From Chitinophagaceae bacterium (GTDB taxonomy: Bacteria > Bacteroidota > Bacteroidia > Chitinophagales > Chitinophagaceae), in the NCBI GenBank assembly GCA_016702745.1, contig JADJDJ010000002.1, positions 930,001 through 994,000 on the forward strand: 64,000 bases of DNA, in the 5' to 3' direction. Below, piece after piece: positions 10,001-19,219 of the stretch; the first letter of the stretch is position 1, and each line of letters begins with the position of its first letter. Both the position numbers and the translations under genes were made by a program. The notes below the pieces were generated by a model. The model did no database searches and was not told the origin of the DNA. It saw nothing but the letters and a program-made list of their open reading frames with translations.

Positions 10001-12446
10001 AGCAGGTGGTGAAATTGCCCCTGCTGCATCAGGACAGGTACGGTTTGAAGTAATTACTGCCCGTTCCTGTGTCATCTTCTCCTGTGCTCCAACAGTAGTT
10101 AACCGGGCGCGGATTGGTTACGGTGGAAAAATTTCCGGTATCAATCTTTCAGACTCCAGTGGAGTATTGCTGGCTGGTTGTACCACACCCAATCCGGTGA
10201 ATGATGTATTGTCCGGATCCTGTACCAACCCCGCAGATACCCTGCTGGTAAATATTTGCCCGGCTACATCGGTTACCATTCCCGTAGCTCTTTATGGTGG
10301 TTACCGCTTTTTCTCCGGTATCCCCTTTAATTCAGGGAATGTGTACAATCCTGCTACGCCAGTCACTTTTACCAGATTGATTTATGCTTTCTATGACGGA
10401 CCAGGTTCCTGCGATGATACCATCCGGATCAATTGCTTTATTACTTCCTGTCCGGATATTGATGATGATAATGATGGTTTACCCGATTATCTCGAATTGA
10501 ATAACCCGGTTGCCCTGCAGGATCATGATTCAGATGGGGTACCGAACTGGAATGATGCACATTATCCCGGTTATATTGATCTCAATACCGACGGTTTCAA
10601 CGATAATTTCGATCCAAGTGCCGATTCCGATAATGATGGAATTCCCAATTTCGCCGATGCGAATTTCCCGGGGTATACAGATAGTAATGGAGATGGTATC
10701 AATGATAATATGGATAAGGACCGTGATGGAATTCCCAATCACCTGGATCTTGACAGCGATAATGATGGTCTCCCCGATGCCGTTGAAAGCTTCGGCGTAG
10801 ATGCCAACGGTGATGGACGGATTGACAATTATACCGATACGGATAATGACGGATTCTCTCAGAATGTAGATGCCAACAATACCGGTGTGGCAGGATCATC
10901 CACCGGTTTGGGTGCACTGGATACAGACGGTGATGGAATACCCAATTACCTTGATCTGGATAGTGATAATGATGGTATCCCGGATATTATTGAAGCATTT
11001 GGTACCGATGCCGCTAACAGTGCAAAAGTGAGTGCCTATGCAGATTTTGACGGAGATGGCTATACTGATGCACTGGATGCGGATGTTGATAATGATAATA
11101 TCGCTGAAAATTCCGGCGGTCCTTTATTGAAAACCGGACCGGATATGAATAGTGATGGTCGTACCGACAGCTGGCCCAATAAAAATATGGATAGCGATTC
11201 AAAACCCAATCCATATGATCTGGACAGTGACAATGACGGTATCACCGACGTGAAAGAAGCACAGTTCACCGATGCCAACTGGGATGGCCGGGTTGACGGA
11301 GCCGTGGATGCCAATGGCCGTAACAGTGCCCTGGCTGCACTTCCGGCACTTGCTATACCAAATACAGATGGTGCCGGCAGATCTAACCCCTACGACATTG
11401 ATTCCGACGATGATGGTATACCGGATAATGTGGAGGGAATGACCACGATCGGTTATCTGCTTCCCGGAACCACCGATACCGATAATGACGGACTGATCAA
11501 TACCTATGATAATTTCAATGGCTTTGGCGGAGATGGTATTCACCCGGTTGATAAAGACGGTGACACCATACCTGATTACCTGGATAGTGATACCGACGGT
11601 GATGGCCTGATTGATCGCATCGAAGGAAATGACTTTAATTTTAATGCTACTCCTGATGACCTGGTCACATTAACCGGAGTGGATACAGATGGGGATGGTC
11701 TGGATAATCGTTTTGATGCTAATAACTCCTCTATAGAAGGTACTTCAGCCTATATGGGTAATGGTGGAACCACTTCCGGTGACGCTTCACCCGGCTCAAC
11801 AACTGTAGTACAGCATACCTGGATTGCAGATGGCTTTGGCTGTACACTGGAAAGAGACTGGCGCTGTGTATTCTATGTCCTGCATTGTGAAATCATCAAT
11901 TTCAAAGCGGCCCTTCGTAACCAGCAGGTGAACCTCGACTGGACCGTTTTATGCCGGCAGGAAGTGGATCATTTCATTATTCAGCGGAGTACAGACCGGC
12001 TGAACTATACGAATATTGCTACCGTTACAGGAAGAAGACAAATCAATGAAACAGAATCATACGCAACAATTGATAATAATATTGCATCACTGGGTGTGAG
12101 TACCATTTTCTACAGACTGATCACCGTTGGGACCAACGGAAAATCAAAAATCAGTAATGTGATCATGGTACGGAACAATAATGCCGCAGGTAATGATCTG
12201 TTGGTAACACCAAACCCGGTGAGAGATCAGTTACAGCTGATCATCTCCACTGCTGAATCAGCAACAGCCAATATCAGTGTTATTGATATGAGCGGCAGGG
12301 TCCTGATGCAAACAAAAGAAAGGGTAGGGGCCGGAAATACAACCGTTGTATATCCACAGGCCGCCCAATTCCCTCCCGGAGTTTATTATGTTCGTTTAAA
12401 CATAGGCGAAGCAGTGATGACCCGCCGGTTTAACGTCATCAAATAG
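7095..12446 (+). CDS. Giant T9SS cargo with three jelly-roll modules and thrombospondin type 3 repeats
   Basis: A 1783-residue exported protein. ATG at 7095 gives a textbook signal peptide (MKKPLILFILLTAALAVRAQ); an upstream ATG at 7086 and GTG at 7074 are in frame but add charged residues. Three copies of the same beta-sandwich module found in the preceding gene occupy about 84-252, 257-424 and 429-592. Then comes a region like DUF11/isopeptide-stabilised adhesin repeats (about 876-1000, GDVIRYQLSYQNTGN), and a long run of calcium-binding thrombospondin type 3 motifs (about 1122-1546: DIDDDNDG, DSDNDGIP, DTDGDGLD and variants). A fibronectin-like segment and a T9SS sorting domain (from about 1700) close it. 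No catalytic domain is visible; a surface adhesin or matrix role is inferred. It follows the phosphoesterase with a 40-base gap, probably co-transcribed. Confidence 0.85.
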   Translation: MKKPLILFILLTAALAVRAQVIRPMTARYSNPSVKGNIVYVSNNIITSAGTITTEAPPGGTAVNNSHVSENIDIESSGSSNTSFIALGATWKYYSTGAAPGGSWKNLGYNDVAWPAGASELGYGDGDEATCIPSGGGGTLCAPTGNKYITSYFRKSITIPDPTLFGAFIFNVERDDGMVVYVNGVEVKRDNMPTGVIAYGTLAAANAEDVVVTFSIPASYFVAGTNDIAVEVHQDAITSSDLSFNLSLEGTTNSYLYIAMGDSWKYWANTQANAPAATWKNAGFNDAAWTTAATEMGYGDGDETTCIPSGGGGTVCAPTGNKYITTYFRKVVNIPSPSSFGTFTFNVERDDGFVLYVNGTEITRNNMPNGAIAYATLATAAVDDEVITVSVSSAVFSAGNNTIAVEVHQNVIKSNDLSFNLSLEAFTDRFVGSSAQWKYLDNNTRPANWETTAYNDAAWASGFAYLGYGDTHIRTTVSYGPDVNNKYVTTYFRKVVNIPNASSYAQFILKLRRDDGAVVYVNGTEAVRSNMPAGVIAHGTLAAGNVSGAAETADNTYILSSSLFVNGNNTIAVEVHQDQLNSSDLGFDLQLDGSNDSTFNSSSADLTLPSCTQVLFAGLYWGATQGTDGTNTAWITNENSVDLKLPGSSSYITLTSSQTDYHNGTLVPGLPHTGYRCFVDITSLLNATSPNGTYTIANVCSPAGIVNAAGGWTIVIAYSDPSTITRNLTVFDGSVIMNGGDPALNIPISGFNTPPSGPVSCELGAVVYDGDRVSTDEFSFKQDSNPAIGSYTNLTPNATANLNDMWNSTISYKGSVVTTRVPAHQNTLGYDADIIDVPNAGNAVLGNSQSSASIRFSSPSENYMLQVATTAISQYSPIFDFRKNSTDVNGGSLAPGDVIRYQLSYQNTGNDASVSTNIVDRIPRNTTYRPGTLSINGVAKTDAAGDDEAEYDIVNDQVVFRLGTGASSSAGGEIAPAASGQVRFEVITARSCVIFSCAPTVVNRARIGYGGKISGINLSDSSGVLLAGCTTPNPVNDVLSGSCTNPADTLLVNICPATSVTIPVALYGGYRFFSGIPFNSGNVYNPATPVTFTRLIYAFYDGPGSCDDTIRINCFITSCPDIDDDNDGLPDYLELNNPVALQDHDSDGVPNWNDAHYPGYIDLNTDGFNDNFDPSADSDNDGIPNFADANFPGYTDSNGDGINDNMDKDRDGIPNHLDLDSDNDGLPDAVESFGVDANGDGRIDNYTDTDNDGFSQNVDANNTGVAGSSTGLGALDTDGDGIPNYLDLDSDNDGIPDIIEAFGTDAANSAKVSAYADFDGDGYTDALDADVDNDNIAENSGGPLLKTGPDMNSDGRTDSWPNKNMDSDSKPNPYDLDSDNDGITDVKEAQFTDANWDGRVDGAVDANGRNSALAALPALAIPNTDGAGRSNPYDIDSDDDGIPDNVEGMTTIGYLLPGTTDTDNDGLINTYDNFNGFGGDGIHPVDKDGDTIPDYLDSDTDGDGLIDRIEGNDFNFNATPDDLVTLTGVDTDGDGLDNRFDANNSSIEGTSAYMGNGGTTSGDASPGSTTVVQHTWIADGFGCTLERDWRCVFYVLHCEIINFKAALRNQQVNLDWTVLCRQEVDHFIIQRSTDRLNYTNIATVTGRRQINETESYATIDNNIASLGVSTIFYRLITVGTNGKSKISNVIMVRNNNAAGNDLLVTPNPVRDQLQLIISTAESATANISVIDMSGRVLMQTKERVGAGNTTVVYPQAAQFPPGVYYVRLNIGEAVMTRRFNVIK

Positions 12447-12481
12447 GTAGCTGGTTATTTATTATGCAGTAATTTACTGCG

Positions 12482-12510
12482 ACCTCCCCGGATATCCGGG
12501 GAGGTTTTTT
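12482..12510 (+). terminator. Strong intrinsic terminator
   Basis: A perfect 24-base palindrome centred on GGATATCC (arms ACCTCCCCGG and CCGGGGAGGT) is followed by TTTTT. It lies 36 bases after the stop of the giant T9SS gene. Confidence 0.92.
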
Positions 12511-12666
12511 CGTATTAATACCTGCGGAACAAAACTTTAAATCCTTCCGTTTATTCCATCGCTTTACTACCTGATTTCCCCTGCTGAAAAAACAAAGAAT
12601 TGCCTGTCCTTTATACTTTGCTACTGGCCCGGTTCTTGATTAAATTAGAGATGAAATCCGAACCCT

Positions 12667-15534
12667 ATGCAACAAACCCGTCAACTTGTTTATCTTATTG
12701 CATTGATCATAGGAACCTGCATCCTGACCAGCTGTTATCAACAGTCCACATCAATTAAAGCGGAAGAAAATGAAGAGAAAGAAACAGGTGCCGAAAAACA
12801 ATTACTGATGTGGTTTCAGTCCAAAGGTTATCCCAATCCTTCTCACCTGAATGAAAAATACCAGAACGGCTGGGAGCAATTTCTGGAAATACGTGAACAA
12901 TCTGCAGAAGCAGTGGCCAGAACCAGTGCCGCCAACTGGCAATCACTGGGTGATGTAGCCGGCATTGGTGGCCGCATTTTATGTATTACAGTTGATCCCG
13001 GTAATTCGGATATTCTCTGGGCCGGCTCAGCCAGTGGTGGTATCTGGAAATCAGTAAACGCCGGCAGCAGCTGGCAATCTGTTGAAACCGGTTTTCCTGT
13101 ACTCGGGGTTTCATCCATTATTGTTCATCCATCCAATTCTGATATTATTTATGCCGGTACGGGTGAAGTATACCGGGTGGATACTTCCAATATCGGTTTC
13201 AATGTGTGGAAGTGCCGGGGAACCTACGGTGTTGGAATTTTGAAAAGCATTGATGGAGGTGCCAGCTGGACCCAGGTCATGACGAAAACAACGGATCAGC
13301 TCTTCGGAATTCAGATGCTGAAATTTGATCCATCTAATAGCAACAGGATATATGCCTGTGCAACAGACGGACTATACAGAACCAATGATGCGGGTAATAA
13401 CTGGAGCCGGATTTTTTCATCAGTTTATATTTCGGATGTAGCCATTAATCCACTGAGCCCTGATAATATTGTAATCGGTGTTGGGAATATGGTCAATGCT
13501 GACAAGGGAATTTACCGTACTATCAATGGTTTGAATGCCAGTCCGGCCTGGACTAAAATAACAACGGCAGGCGGATTGCCAGCCTCCTTTGATGGATATA
13601 TCCGGCTGGACAATATCGGTGGAACCCGTTTATATGCTTCTATCGGGGGCGCATCCACCGGTGATGAATTATTTTTATCAACCGATTTCGGACTCAACTG
13701 GCATGCTAAAACAGGTTCCACCCATTGCAGTTTTCAGTATTGGTTTGCCCATGCTTTAGCGATCAATCCTTCCAATACCAGCGAAATAATGATGGGAGGG
13801 GTTGATTTTTACGAGTACAATTCTTCCAACAGCACCACCGGAGGCAGCCGGACTACGATTTCATCAGGCAGTTCACCCATTCATTCAGACCATCATGATA
13901 TTACTTATGATCCTAACAATACGAATATTATTTATGTGGCCTGTGACGGAGGTGTATACAAATCCGTAAATGGGGGTGCCAACTGGACTGCCATCAACAG
14001 CGGACTGCGGGCTACACAGTTTTATGCCCCATTTGGTGTACATCCCAGCAGTGCCAATGTAATGATCGGCGGATTACAGGATAATGGCGTGGTTCGTTAT
14101 AACGGAACTTCCTGGATCTCCGTTTTCGGTGGTGATGGCGGACCCAGTGCTATTGCCTCCAATGGTACAACCGTACTGGCTTCCAATGATGCAAGAGGGG
14201 TGCGGCGATCATTAGCTGGTACCACCGGATCATTTGGCTCAGTTCTTTCACAATGGGCTTTTACAGCCGATGACCGGACCGCATTCATGGCGCCTGTGGC
14301 CATTAGCAGAACAGATGTAAACTACCAATATGTGGCATCGGATAATATCCATATCACGACCAATGGAACCGCTGTTACACCTACCTGGTCCAATACAGCA
14401 TCGAGCTCCACTGCCTATATTGAACAACAAAGAAAAACAGCCATTGCACTGGCTGTTTCTCCCACTAACAGAAATAAAATTTATGTGTCTACTTCCAATA
14501 TCGCCCAGAATACCAGCAATGATTATATCTGGGTGAATGGACAGCCAAATGTTTTTAAAACAACCACACCGGCCAGTACGCCTTATACCAGTATCAAAGG
14601 GTTATTACCTGATCGCTTTATCATGGATTTTGCGATCAGTCCTACCAATGATGACAGTGTCTTTATTGCCCTCGGTGGATTTGGTACGGCACATGTTTAT
14701 GTAACCGGTGATGGAGGTGCTACCTGGACCTCCCGCGGAGCCGGCCTTCCGGATGTTCCCTTTAATGCACTGGTATTTGATCCTTTGAATTCCAAGATCA
14801 TTTATGCCGGATGTGATTTCGGGGTATATGTAAGCCCCGACCGTGGTCAGACCTGGGTTGATTATAACAATGGTTTCTGGGATGCCACACTGGTGATGGA
14901 TCTGCAGATTTCTTCGGATAATAAATTAATCGCTGCCACACACGGCAAAGGGGTATTCCGGTCAGATCTCTATAGCGGAGGAACCCTTCCCTCCAAACTG
15001 ATTGATTTTACAGGAGTCAATAAAAATTCCTATAACCAACTGGGGTGGACCGTAACTGAAGAACTAAATGTCAGCAAATATGAACTGGAACGATCATTCG
15101 ACGGTTTCAGGTACCAGGTAGTGGCCACCAAACAGGCCCTGAACAGCAATGTGCTGATCAGCTATACGGCGAATGATCCCCTTGTATCAGGCGTTTCGGA
15201 ATATTATTACCGCTTAAAAACGGTTGATCAGGACGGATCCTATACTTATTCCTCAGTTATATTCCTCCGTGCTCCTGTTCAAACCAGACTCACCGTACTT
15301 AATAACCCATTCAGGGACGAGATCCGGCTGCAATACAATGTTGCCGGTAACCAGTCCGTTTCTGTGCATCTGTATAATGCGGCCGGTGCCCTGCTGAAAA
15401 AACAGGAGTATCAGCTTACAGCCGGCTCCGGAATATATTCAATGGAAGCAGTTGGACTCCTGCCGGCAGGCATCTACCACCTGCGTGCCCGTTGCGGAGA
15501 TTATCAGCAGTCTTTTAAACTGGTAAAACAGTAA
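12667..15534 (+). CDS. T9SS-type Asp-box/sortilin-like beta-propeller protein
   Basis: A 955-residue exported protein. At least six Asp-box hairpins (S/T-x-D-x-G-x-x-W) are visible: SVNAGSSW (about 127), SIDGGASW (197), TNDAGNNW (239), SVNGGANW (433), VTGDGGATW (679) and VSPDRGQTW (723). These mark a BNR/VPS10-like multi-blade propeller, a fold shared by sialidases, xyloglucanases and sortilins, but no catalytic residues could be assigned. A fibronectin-like module (about 780-870) precedes a T9SS sorting domain (about 875-955). The N-terminus reads as a lipoprotein signal (ILTSC, Cys near residue 23), which is odd beside a T9SS tail. The preceding terminator makes it a separate transcription unit. 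Confidence 0.85.
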   Translation: MQQTRQLVYLIALIIGTCILTSCYQQSTSIKAEENEEKETGAEKQLLMWFQSKGYPNPSHLNEKYQNGWEQFLEIREQSAEAVARTSAANWQSLGDVAGIGGRILCITVDPGNSDILWAGSASGGIWKSVNAGSSWQSVETGFPVLGVSSIIVHPSNSDIIYAGTGEVYRVDTSNIGFNVWKCRGTYGVGILKSIDGGASWTQVMTKTTDQLFGIQMLKFDPSNSNRIYACATDGLYRTNDAGNNWSRIFSSVYISDVAINPLSPDNIVIGVGNMVNADKGIYRTINGLNASPAWTKITTAGGLPASFDGYIRLDNIGGTRLYASIGGASTGDELFLSTDFGLNWHAKTGSTHCSFQYWFAHALAINPSNTSEIMMGGVDFYEYNSSNSTTGGSRTTISSGSSPIHSDHHDITYDPNNTNIIYVACDGGVYKSVNGGANWTAINSGLRATQFYAPFGVHPSSANVMIGGLQDNGVVRYNGTSWISVFGGDGGPSAIASNGTTVLASNDARGVRRSLAGTTGSFGSVLSQWAFTADDRTAFMAPVAISRTDVNYQYVASDNIHITTNGTAVTPTWSNTASSSTAYIEQQRKTAIALAVSPTNRNKIYVSTSNIAQNTSNDYIWVNGQPNVFKTTTPASTPYTSIKGLLPDRFIMDFAISPTNDDSVFIALGGFGTAHVYVTGDGGATWTSRGAGLPDVPFNALVFDPLNSKIIYAGCDFGVYVSPDRGQTWVDYNNGFWDATLVMDLQISSDNKLIAATHGKGVFRSDLYSGGTLPSKLIDFTGVNKNSYNQLGWTVTEELNVSKYELERSFDGFRYQVVATKQALNSNVLISYTANDPLVSGVSEYYYRLKTVDQDGSYTYSSVIFLRAPVQTRLTVLNNPFRDEIRLQYNVAGNQSVSVHLYNAAGALLKKQEYQLTAGSGIYSMEAVGLLPAGIYHLRARCGDYQQSFKLVKQ

Positions 15535-15577
15535 AAGAAGAGGGAAACAAGCAGTAACTAAATATTTTTTCCTTTAC

Positions 15578-15601
15578 CCGGTTATTTGACCGGTTTTTTT
15601 T
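15578..15601 (+). terminator. Intrinsic terminator after the propeller gene
   Basis: Short stem CCGGT / ACCGG with loop TATTTG followed by eight T. It lies 44 bases after the stop at 15534. Confidence 0.7.
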
Positions 15602-15789
15602 ACAAGGGGATAGGAAAACAGACAGTGTTTCCTGTTTCATTTTTCGTTTTTTTTATTGTACTGCTACGAAAATATTTCCCATGTTTAATAAGGTATTCTG
15701 TCTATCCCGGACTAACTATTTTACCTGAAATTTCTACCTTGACAACCTATAGACTGGGTTGTACCTTTCTTCCATCAAACCTATGGCCT

Positions 15790-18387
15790 ATGAAACGAAT
15801 GATACACATTCATCGTTTACAGGCCACCATTTTAAGTATTTTTTTATTTTTTTATGCAGGAGTTGCCACCACAACATCTGCACAATGCCTGGCCGGCAGC
15901 AATACGGCTAACCTGAACTGGGATAACCTGGATTACCTGGTTACAACCGGATCTTATGCGGGTTTCGTAACAGCTGCCATGAGCCAGACCCAGGCTTTTG
16001 CAATCGGCGTAAACAGAGTCGTAGTCAATTTCCCGGGTACAGTCAGCACTTCAGGCGAGAATACCGTTCATACAGGTGAAGCAGGTTCATTGGGCACAGG
16101 TGCCGATGTACAATACAATGGAAACGGCAATATCACTTTCACATTTGACAATGAAGTCAATAATTTTCAGTTTTCCCTTTATGATATTGATAATAGCCAG
16201 CGGGTTAATGTCACTGCCGTCAATACACTGGGCGTCGCACAATTAATCACCATGACCAAACCCGCCGGAGGTAATGTAACCATTACCGGTTCGGGCAGTA
16301 CGAATGCACAGGGACAGGCCCCGGCTACTGCTGCAGCAAATACGTCGAATATCGCTACCGTGAATCTGGCGATTGCAGGACCTGTAAAAACAGTAACGGT
16401 TGCCCTGAGCGGAACCGCCGGTGATTTCTGGTTATCTGATTTTACCGCCTGTGTTACCGGCACATTCCCCAATAATTATTTTATCGCCTCCCAGCCTTTT
16501 ATCGGGCAACCCACTTATATCATCGGTACTTCAGATACCAATACCGTTTCCCTGATCAATACCGCTAACGGACAGGCTAAAATGATTTTCCAGGATGCTA
16601 CCTCTCCAAGGTATATCAACGGAATTTCTTATGATCATCTTCAACACAATCTGTATTATGTAATTGATTTTACTTCTAATCCTGCCATCAATAAAACAAT
16701 CAAGCGATATAATTTCGATACCGAGACCATGAGTGTGTTAGTGCCGAATGTCAATACACTCGGTATCCCTACTTTTAACAGAGGTGTGGAATCTGCCGGC
16801 TGTGCTTTCTATGATAATGATCTTTATTTTGGCGTGGAGGGCAACCTGACCCCCGGTAATAACGGCGGAAGAGAAACCATAATCTGGAGGATTGAATTTG
16901 ATGTGCTGGGAGGAAATGCTATCAAAGCCTGTCAGGTCTATGCAACGCCTTCTGATAATGGATCAGGTACCTCTTTGCACGATTGGAACGATTTTACCAT
17001 AGCTGATGGCCTCCTTGTTGATTTTGCCGGATCACCCAATGCTGCAGCAAGACGGTTCACTCATTTTAATCTGCAAACACAGGCCATTGTTCAGAATTAC
17101 TATACCGGTGGCCTCACCCCCAGACAGGCGGGTATCACCTGGAATAATACCCGCTACTGGGTCTACGATTCAATAGCAGTATATAATATGGCCGGTAATA
17201 TCGGACCCAGAACAAGAATCACCGGTGCCACAGTACTGGATTGGACAGGATTCTGCGGAGATGCCACCGGCTTCAGACCTAAAAGTGATTTTGGAGATGC
17301 ACCTGCCACCTATGATCCTAATCCAATGAGCCCGGCGATGCATGAAAGGGATAGTACTTTATATATGGGTGTGAGCGGATTTGCCACATCCTGGGATCAG
17401 GAATTCAATAAGTTTACTTCTGCCAATGCTACCGGTGACGGGCCTGATGATAATGATGGACTGAACTATACTCCGATCTTTAATCCCAGTGCCGGTAACT
17501 ACCTGGCTTATGCAAGGGTTTACAATCATAGTGGCGCCAATGCCAGATTAATCGCCTGGCTTGATTTTAATGGAAACGGAACCTTTGATGCAGGTGAAGC
17601 AACTACACCGATCACTGTTCCCTCCTCAACGGCCACCCAGGGCTTCTTTTTATTCTGGCCCAGCACACCAACTCCATTGGTGAATGGATCCTTTACTTTT
17701 CTCCGGCTCCGGCTAACTTCAGCAACTAATGGCATGACCACCGCCAATGCCACCGGCTATTACAGCAACGGAGAAGTGGAAGATTACCGTGTACTGGTGG
17801 ATGATTATGTACTGGAAGCACAATTGCTCGCATTCAATGCATCTTTAACCGGAAACGGAAAAGTAAAACTCGACTGGCGCACTACCAATGAACAAAACCT
17901 GGCTGGTTTCAGTATCGAAAGAAGCAGCGATGGAGTTAACTGGACAGCCATTGGCTATACCAACGCTAAAGGCAATAACGGGGAGGGAGAAATTCATCAA
18001 TACCTCTTTGAAGATCAGTCTCCGCTACCGGGAAGATCCCTATACCGCCTGAAAATATTGAACATGGCATCACCCGATGTGCAATACTCCAATGTCAGAA
18101 TAATTTACACCGGCAGGGATATCGTACCGGTACTGGATATAATGCCCAACCCCGTCAAAGACAAACTCTCTGTATATGTCTACAGAAACAGTGATGCATC
18201 TGTTCAGGTGGATATTACCGATGCGGCAGGAAGAAGCTTGCTGCGGAGACAAGCACAATTATCAGCAGGGGCTAATCAGATTGAATTCAGTGAAGCAGCC
18301 AACTGGGCTCCCGGCAATTATTTCATCAGTATTACCAGTGTGGAAGGAGAAAAAATGGCTGGCAAATTTATAAAGGTCAGGCACTAA
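15790..18387 (+). CDS. T9SS cargo protein with GEVED domain
   Basis: An 865-residue exported protein. The reading frame is open from further upstream, but that stretch overlaps the preceding terminator; ATG at 15790 gives a proper signal peptide ending TTTSAQ. Residues about 30-230 form a beta-rich domain; about 235-490 resemble a beta-propeller-like DUF6923-type region (ASQPFIGQPTYIIGT, NGISYDHLQHNLYYV). A GEVED domain follows (about 498-671; FGDAPATYD, DGPDDNDGLNY, WLDFNGNGTFDAGE, NGEVEDYRV). A fibronectin-like module and a T9SS type A sorting domain (about 778-865) end it. Calcium-binding and adhesion-like roles are known for GEVED proteins; the substrate is unknown. Confidence 0.85.
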   Translation: MKRMIHIHRLQATILSIFLFFYAGVATTTSAQCLAGSNTANLNWDNLDYLVTTGSYAGFVTAAMSQTQAFAIGVNRVVVNFPGTVSTSGENTVHTGEAGSLGTGADVQYNGNGNITFTFDNEVNNFQFSLYDIDNSQRVNVTAVNTLGVAQLITMTKPAGGNVTITGSGSTNAQGQAPATAAANTSNIATVNLAIAGPVKTVTVALSGTAGDFWLSDFTACVTGTFPNNYFIASQPFIGQPTYIIGTSDTNTVSLINTANGQAKMIFQDATSPRYINGISYDHLQHNLYYVIDFTSNPAINKTIKRYNFDTETMSVLVPNVNTLGIPTFNRGVESAGCAFYDNDLYFGVEGNLTPGNNGGRETIIWRIEFDVLGGNAIKACQVYATPSDNGSGTSLHDWNDFTIADGLLVDFAGSPNAAARRFTHFNLQTQAIVQNYYTGGLTPRQAGITWNNTRYWVYDSIAVYNMAGNIGPRTRITGATVLDWTGFCGDATGFRPKSDFGDAPATYDPNPMSPAMHERDSTLYMGVSGFATSWDQEFNKFTSANATGDGPDDNDGLNYTPIFNPSAGNYLAYARVYNHSGANARLIAWLDFNGNGTFDAGEATTPITVPSSTATQGFFLFWPSTPTPLVNGSFTFLRLRLTSATNGMTTANATGYYSNGEVEDYRVLVDDYVLEAQLLAFNASLTGNGKVKLDWRTTNEQNLAGFSIERSSDGVNWTAIGYTNAKGNNGEGEIHQYLFEDQSPLPGRSLYRLKILNMASPDVQYSNVRIIYTGRDIVPVLDIMPNPVKDKLSVYVYRNSDASVQVDITDAAGRSLLRRQAQLSAGANQIEFSEAANWAPGNYFISITSVEGEKMAGKFIKVRH

Positions 18388-18556
18388 GGGCAACAACTTA
18401 TTGTAAAGGACTATTACTGATAACCGGTAGTATTCTCCGGTTCTATTGAAAGGAGGTTAACTGAAAACCGGATAAAAAAACAGCAGACATTCTGATATTC
18501 ATGTTTCATTCATTTATGTAGTATTGTATTTATTAAAAGCCCTAAAAATCCGTATC
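18388..18556 (+). other. Intergenic spacer, 169 bases
   Basis: Spacer between the GEVED protein and the small lipoprotein gene. It contains an ACCGG/CCGGT inverted pair (near 18425-18445) without a T tract, and an AT-rich stretch before the lipoprotein start. No confident promoter or terminator was seen. Confidence 0.35.
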
Positions 18557-19138
18557 ATGAAAAAGCTATTTACAATTGTTGGTCTTTCTTTCTGTGTTTT
18601 CTCCTGTCAGAAATCAGGTCTTGACCAGCCTGCAGAAGAGCTGACCTACACGGGCAGTTATAATATTCCGGCTGGTTATGCCCCGCTGGAATGTGTGGAG
18701 CCGGTAGAAAAAATTCTGTTGTCAGGTCAAACTATTAATACAGGAACCGTAACCATCTGGAACGATGATAATAATGTATATGTACATTATCAGGCAAGCG
18801 GAAATTACCGGCTGAAAAAAACACATCTCTTTGTAGGAGATTGCGCCGCTATTCCGGTCAATAATTCCGGTAATCCAAGAATCGGTCAGTATCCTTACCA
18901 AACCAGTCATGGTACCACCGGTGTTGCAGCTTTTACTTATACCATTCCGAAAAGCAGTTTGCCTGCTACGGGCTGCCTTTGTGTGTCAGCCCATGCTGAA
19001 GTCATTTCTTTTAATGCCAGCGGCCAGACCATTTTTTCTCAAACCGGCTGGGCAGAGGGAGAGCAGTTAAATGATGGGGGCTCATGGGCCATGAAATTCG
19101 GATATTGCCCCCTTTATGAGTGCGGGGATATCCGTTAA
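18557..19138 (+). CDS. Putative lipoprotein of unknown function
   Basis: A 193-residue product when started at ATG 18557. The N-terminus is a lipoprotein signal (MKKLFTIVGLSFCVFSC, lipid-modified Cys 17). The rest is a beta-rich domain with paired cysteines and the segments TGTVTIWNDDNNVYVHY, THLFVGDC, GNPRIGQYPY, TYTIPKSSLP and CLCVSAHAEV. This pattern is familiar from uncharacterised secreted Bacteroidota proteins, often found alone or fused to T9SS cargo; no enzymatic motif is seen. The six C-terminal-half cysteines suggest disulfides. It has its own downstream terminator. Confidence 0.7.
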   Translation: MKKLFTIVGLSFCVFSCQKSGLDQPAEELTYTGSYNIPAGYAPLECVEPVEKILLSGQTINTGTVTIWNDDNNVYVHYQASGNYRLKKTHLFVGDCAAIPVNNSGNPRIGQYPYQTSHGTTGVAAFTYTIPKSSLPATGCLCVSAHAEVISFNASGQTIFSQTGWAEGEQLNDGGSWAMKFGYCPLYECGDIR

Positions 19139-19155
19139 GCATAAAAACAAATTTT

Positions 19156-19183
19156 TAAAAAGGCTGCCCGGCAGCCTTTTTTT
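19156..19183 (+). terminator. Intrinsic terminator
   Basis: AAAGGCTGC / GCAGCCTTT stem with a three-base loop and a following run of seven T. It ends the lipoprotein unit and insulates rsmA. Confidence 0.88.
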
Positions 19184-19207
19184 ATTTCCCCTCTCCCCAC
19201 TTCATTC

Positions 19208-19215
19208 TACATTTG
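19208..19215 (+). promoter_or_regulatory. Bacteroidota -7 element of rsmA
   Basis: TACATTTG is a perfect TAnnTTTG match. Only four bases (CATC) separate it from the GTG start at 19220, so the predicted RNA starts at or one base before the start codon. A TTTA is found at the -33 distance. Confidence 0.65.
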
Positions 19216-19219
19216 CATC

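Noticed and set aside
10510..10917. Open frames on both strands in the calcium-repeat region
   Set aside because: Low-complexity by-products of the repeated GATGATGG-type codons; the DNA repeats are coding, not a CRISPR array or satellite.
15586..15789. Upstream extension of the GEVED protein
   Set aside because: Overlaps the T tract of the preceding terminator and lacks a signal peptide until 15790.
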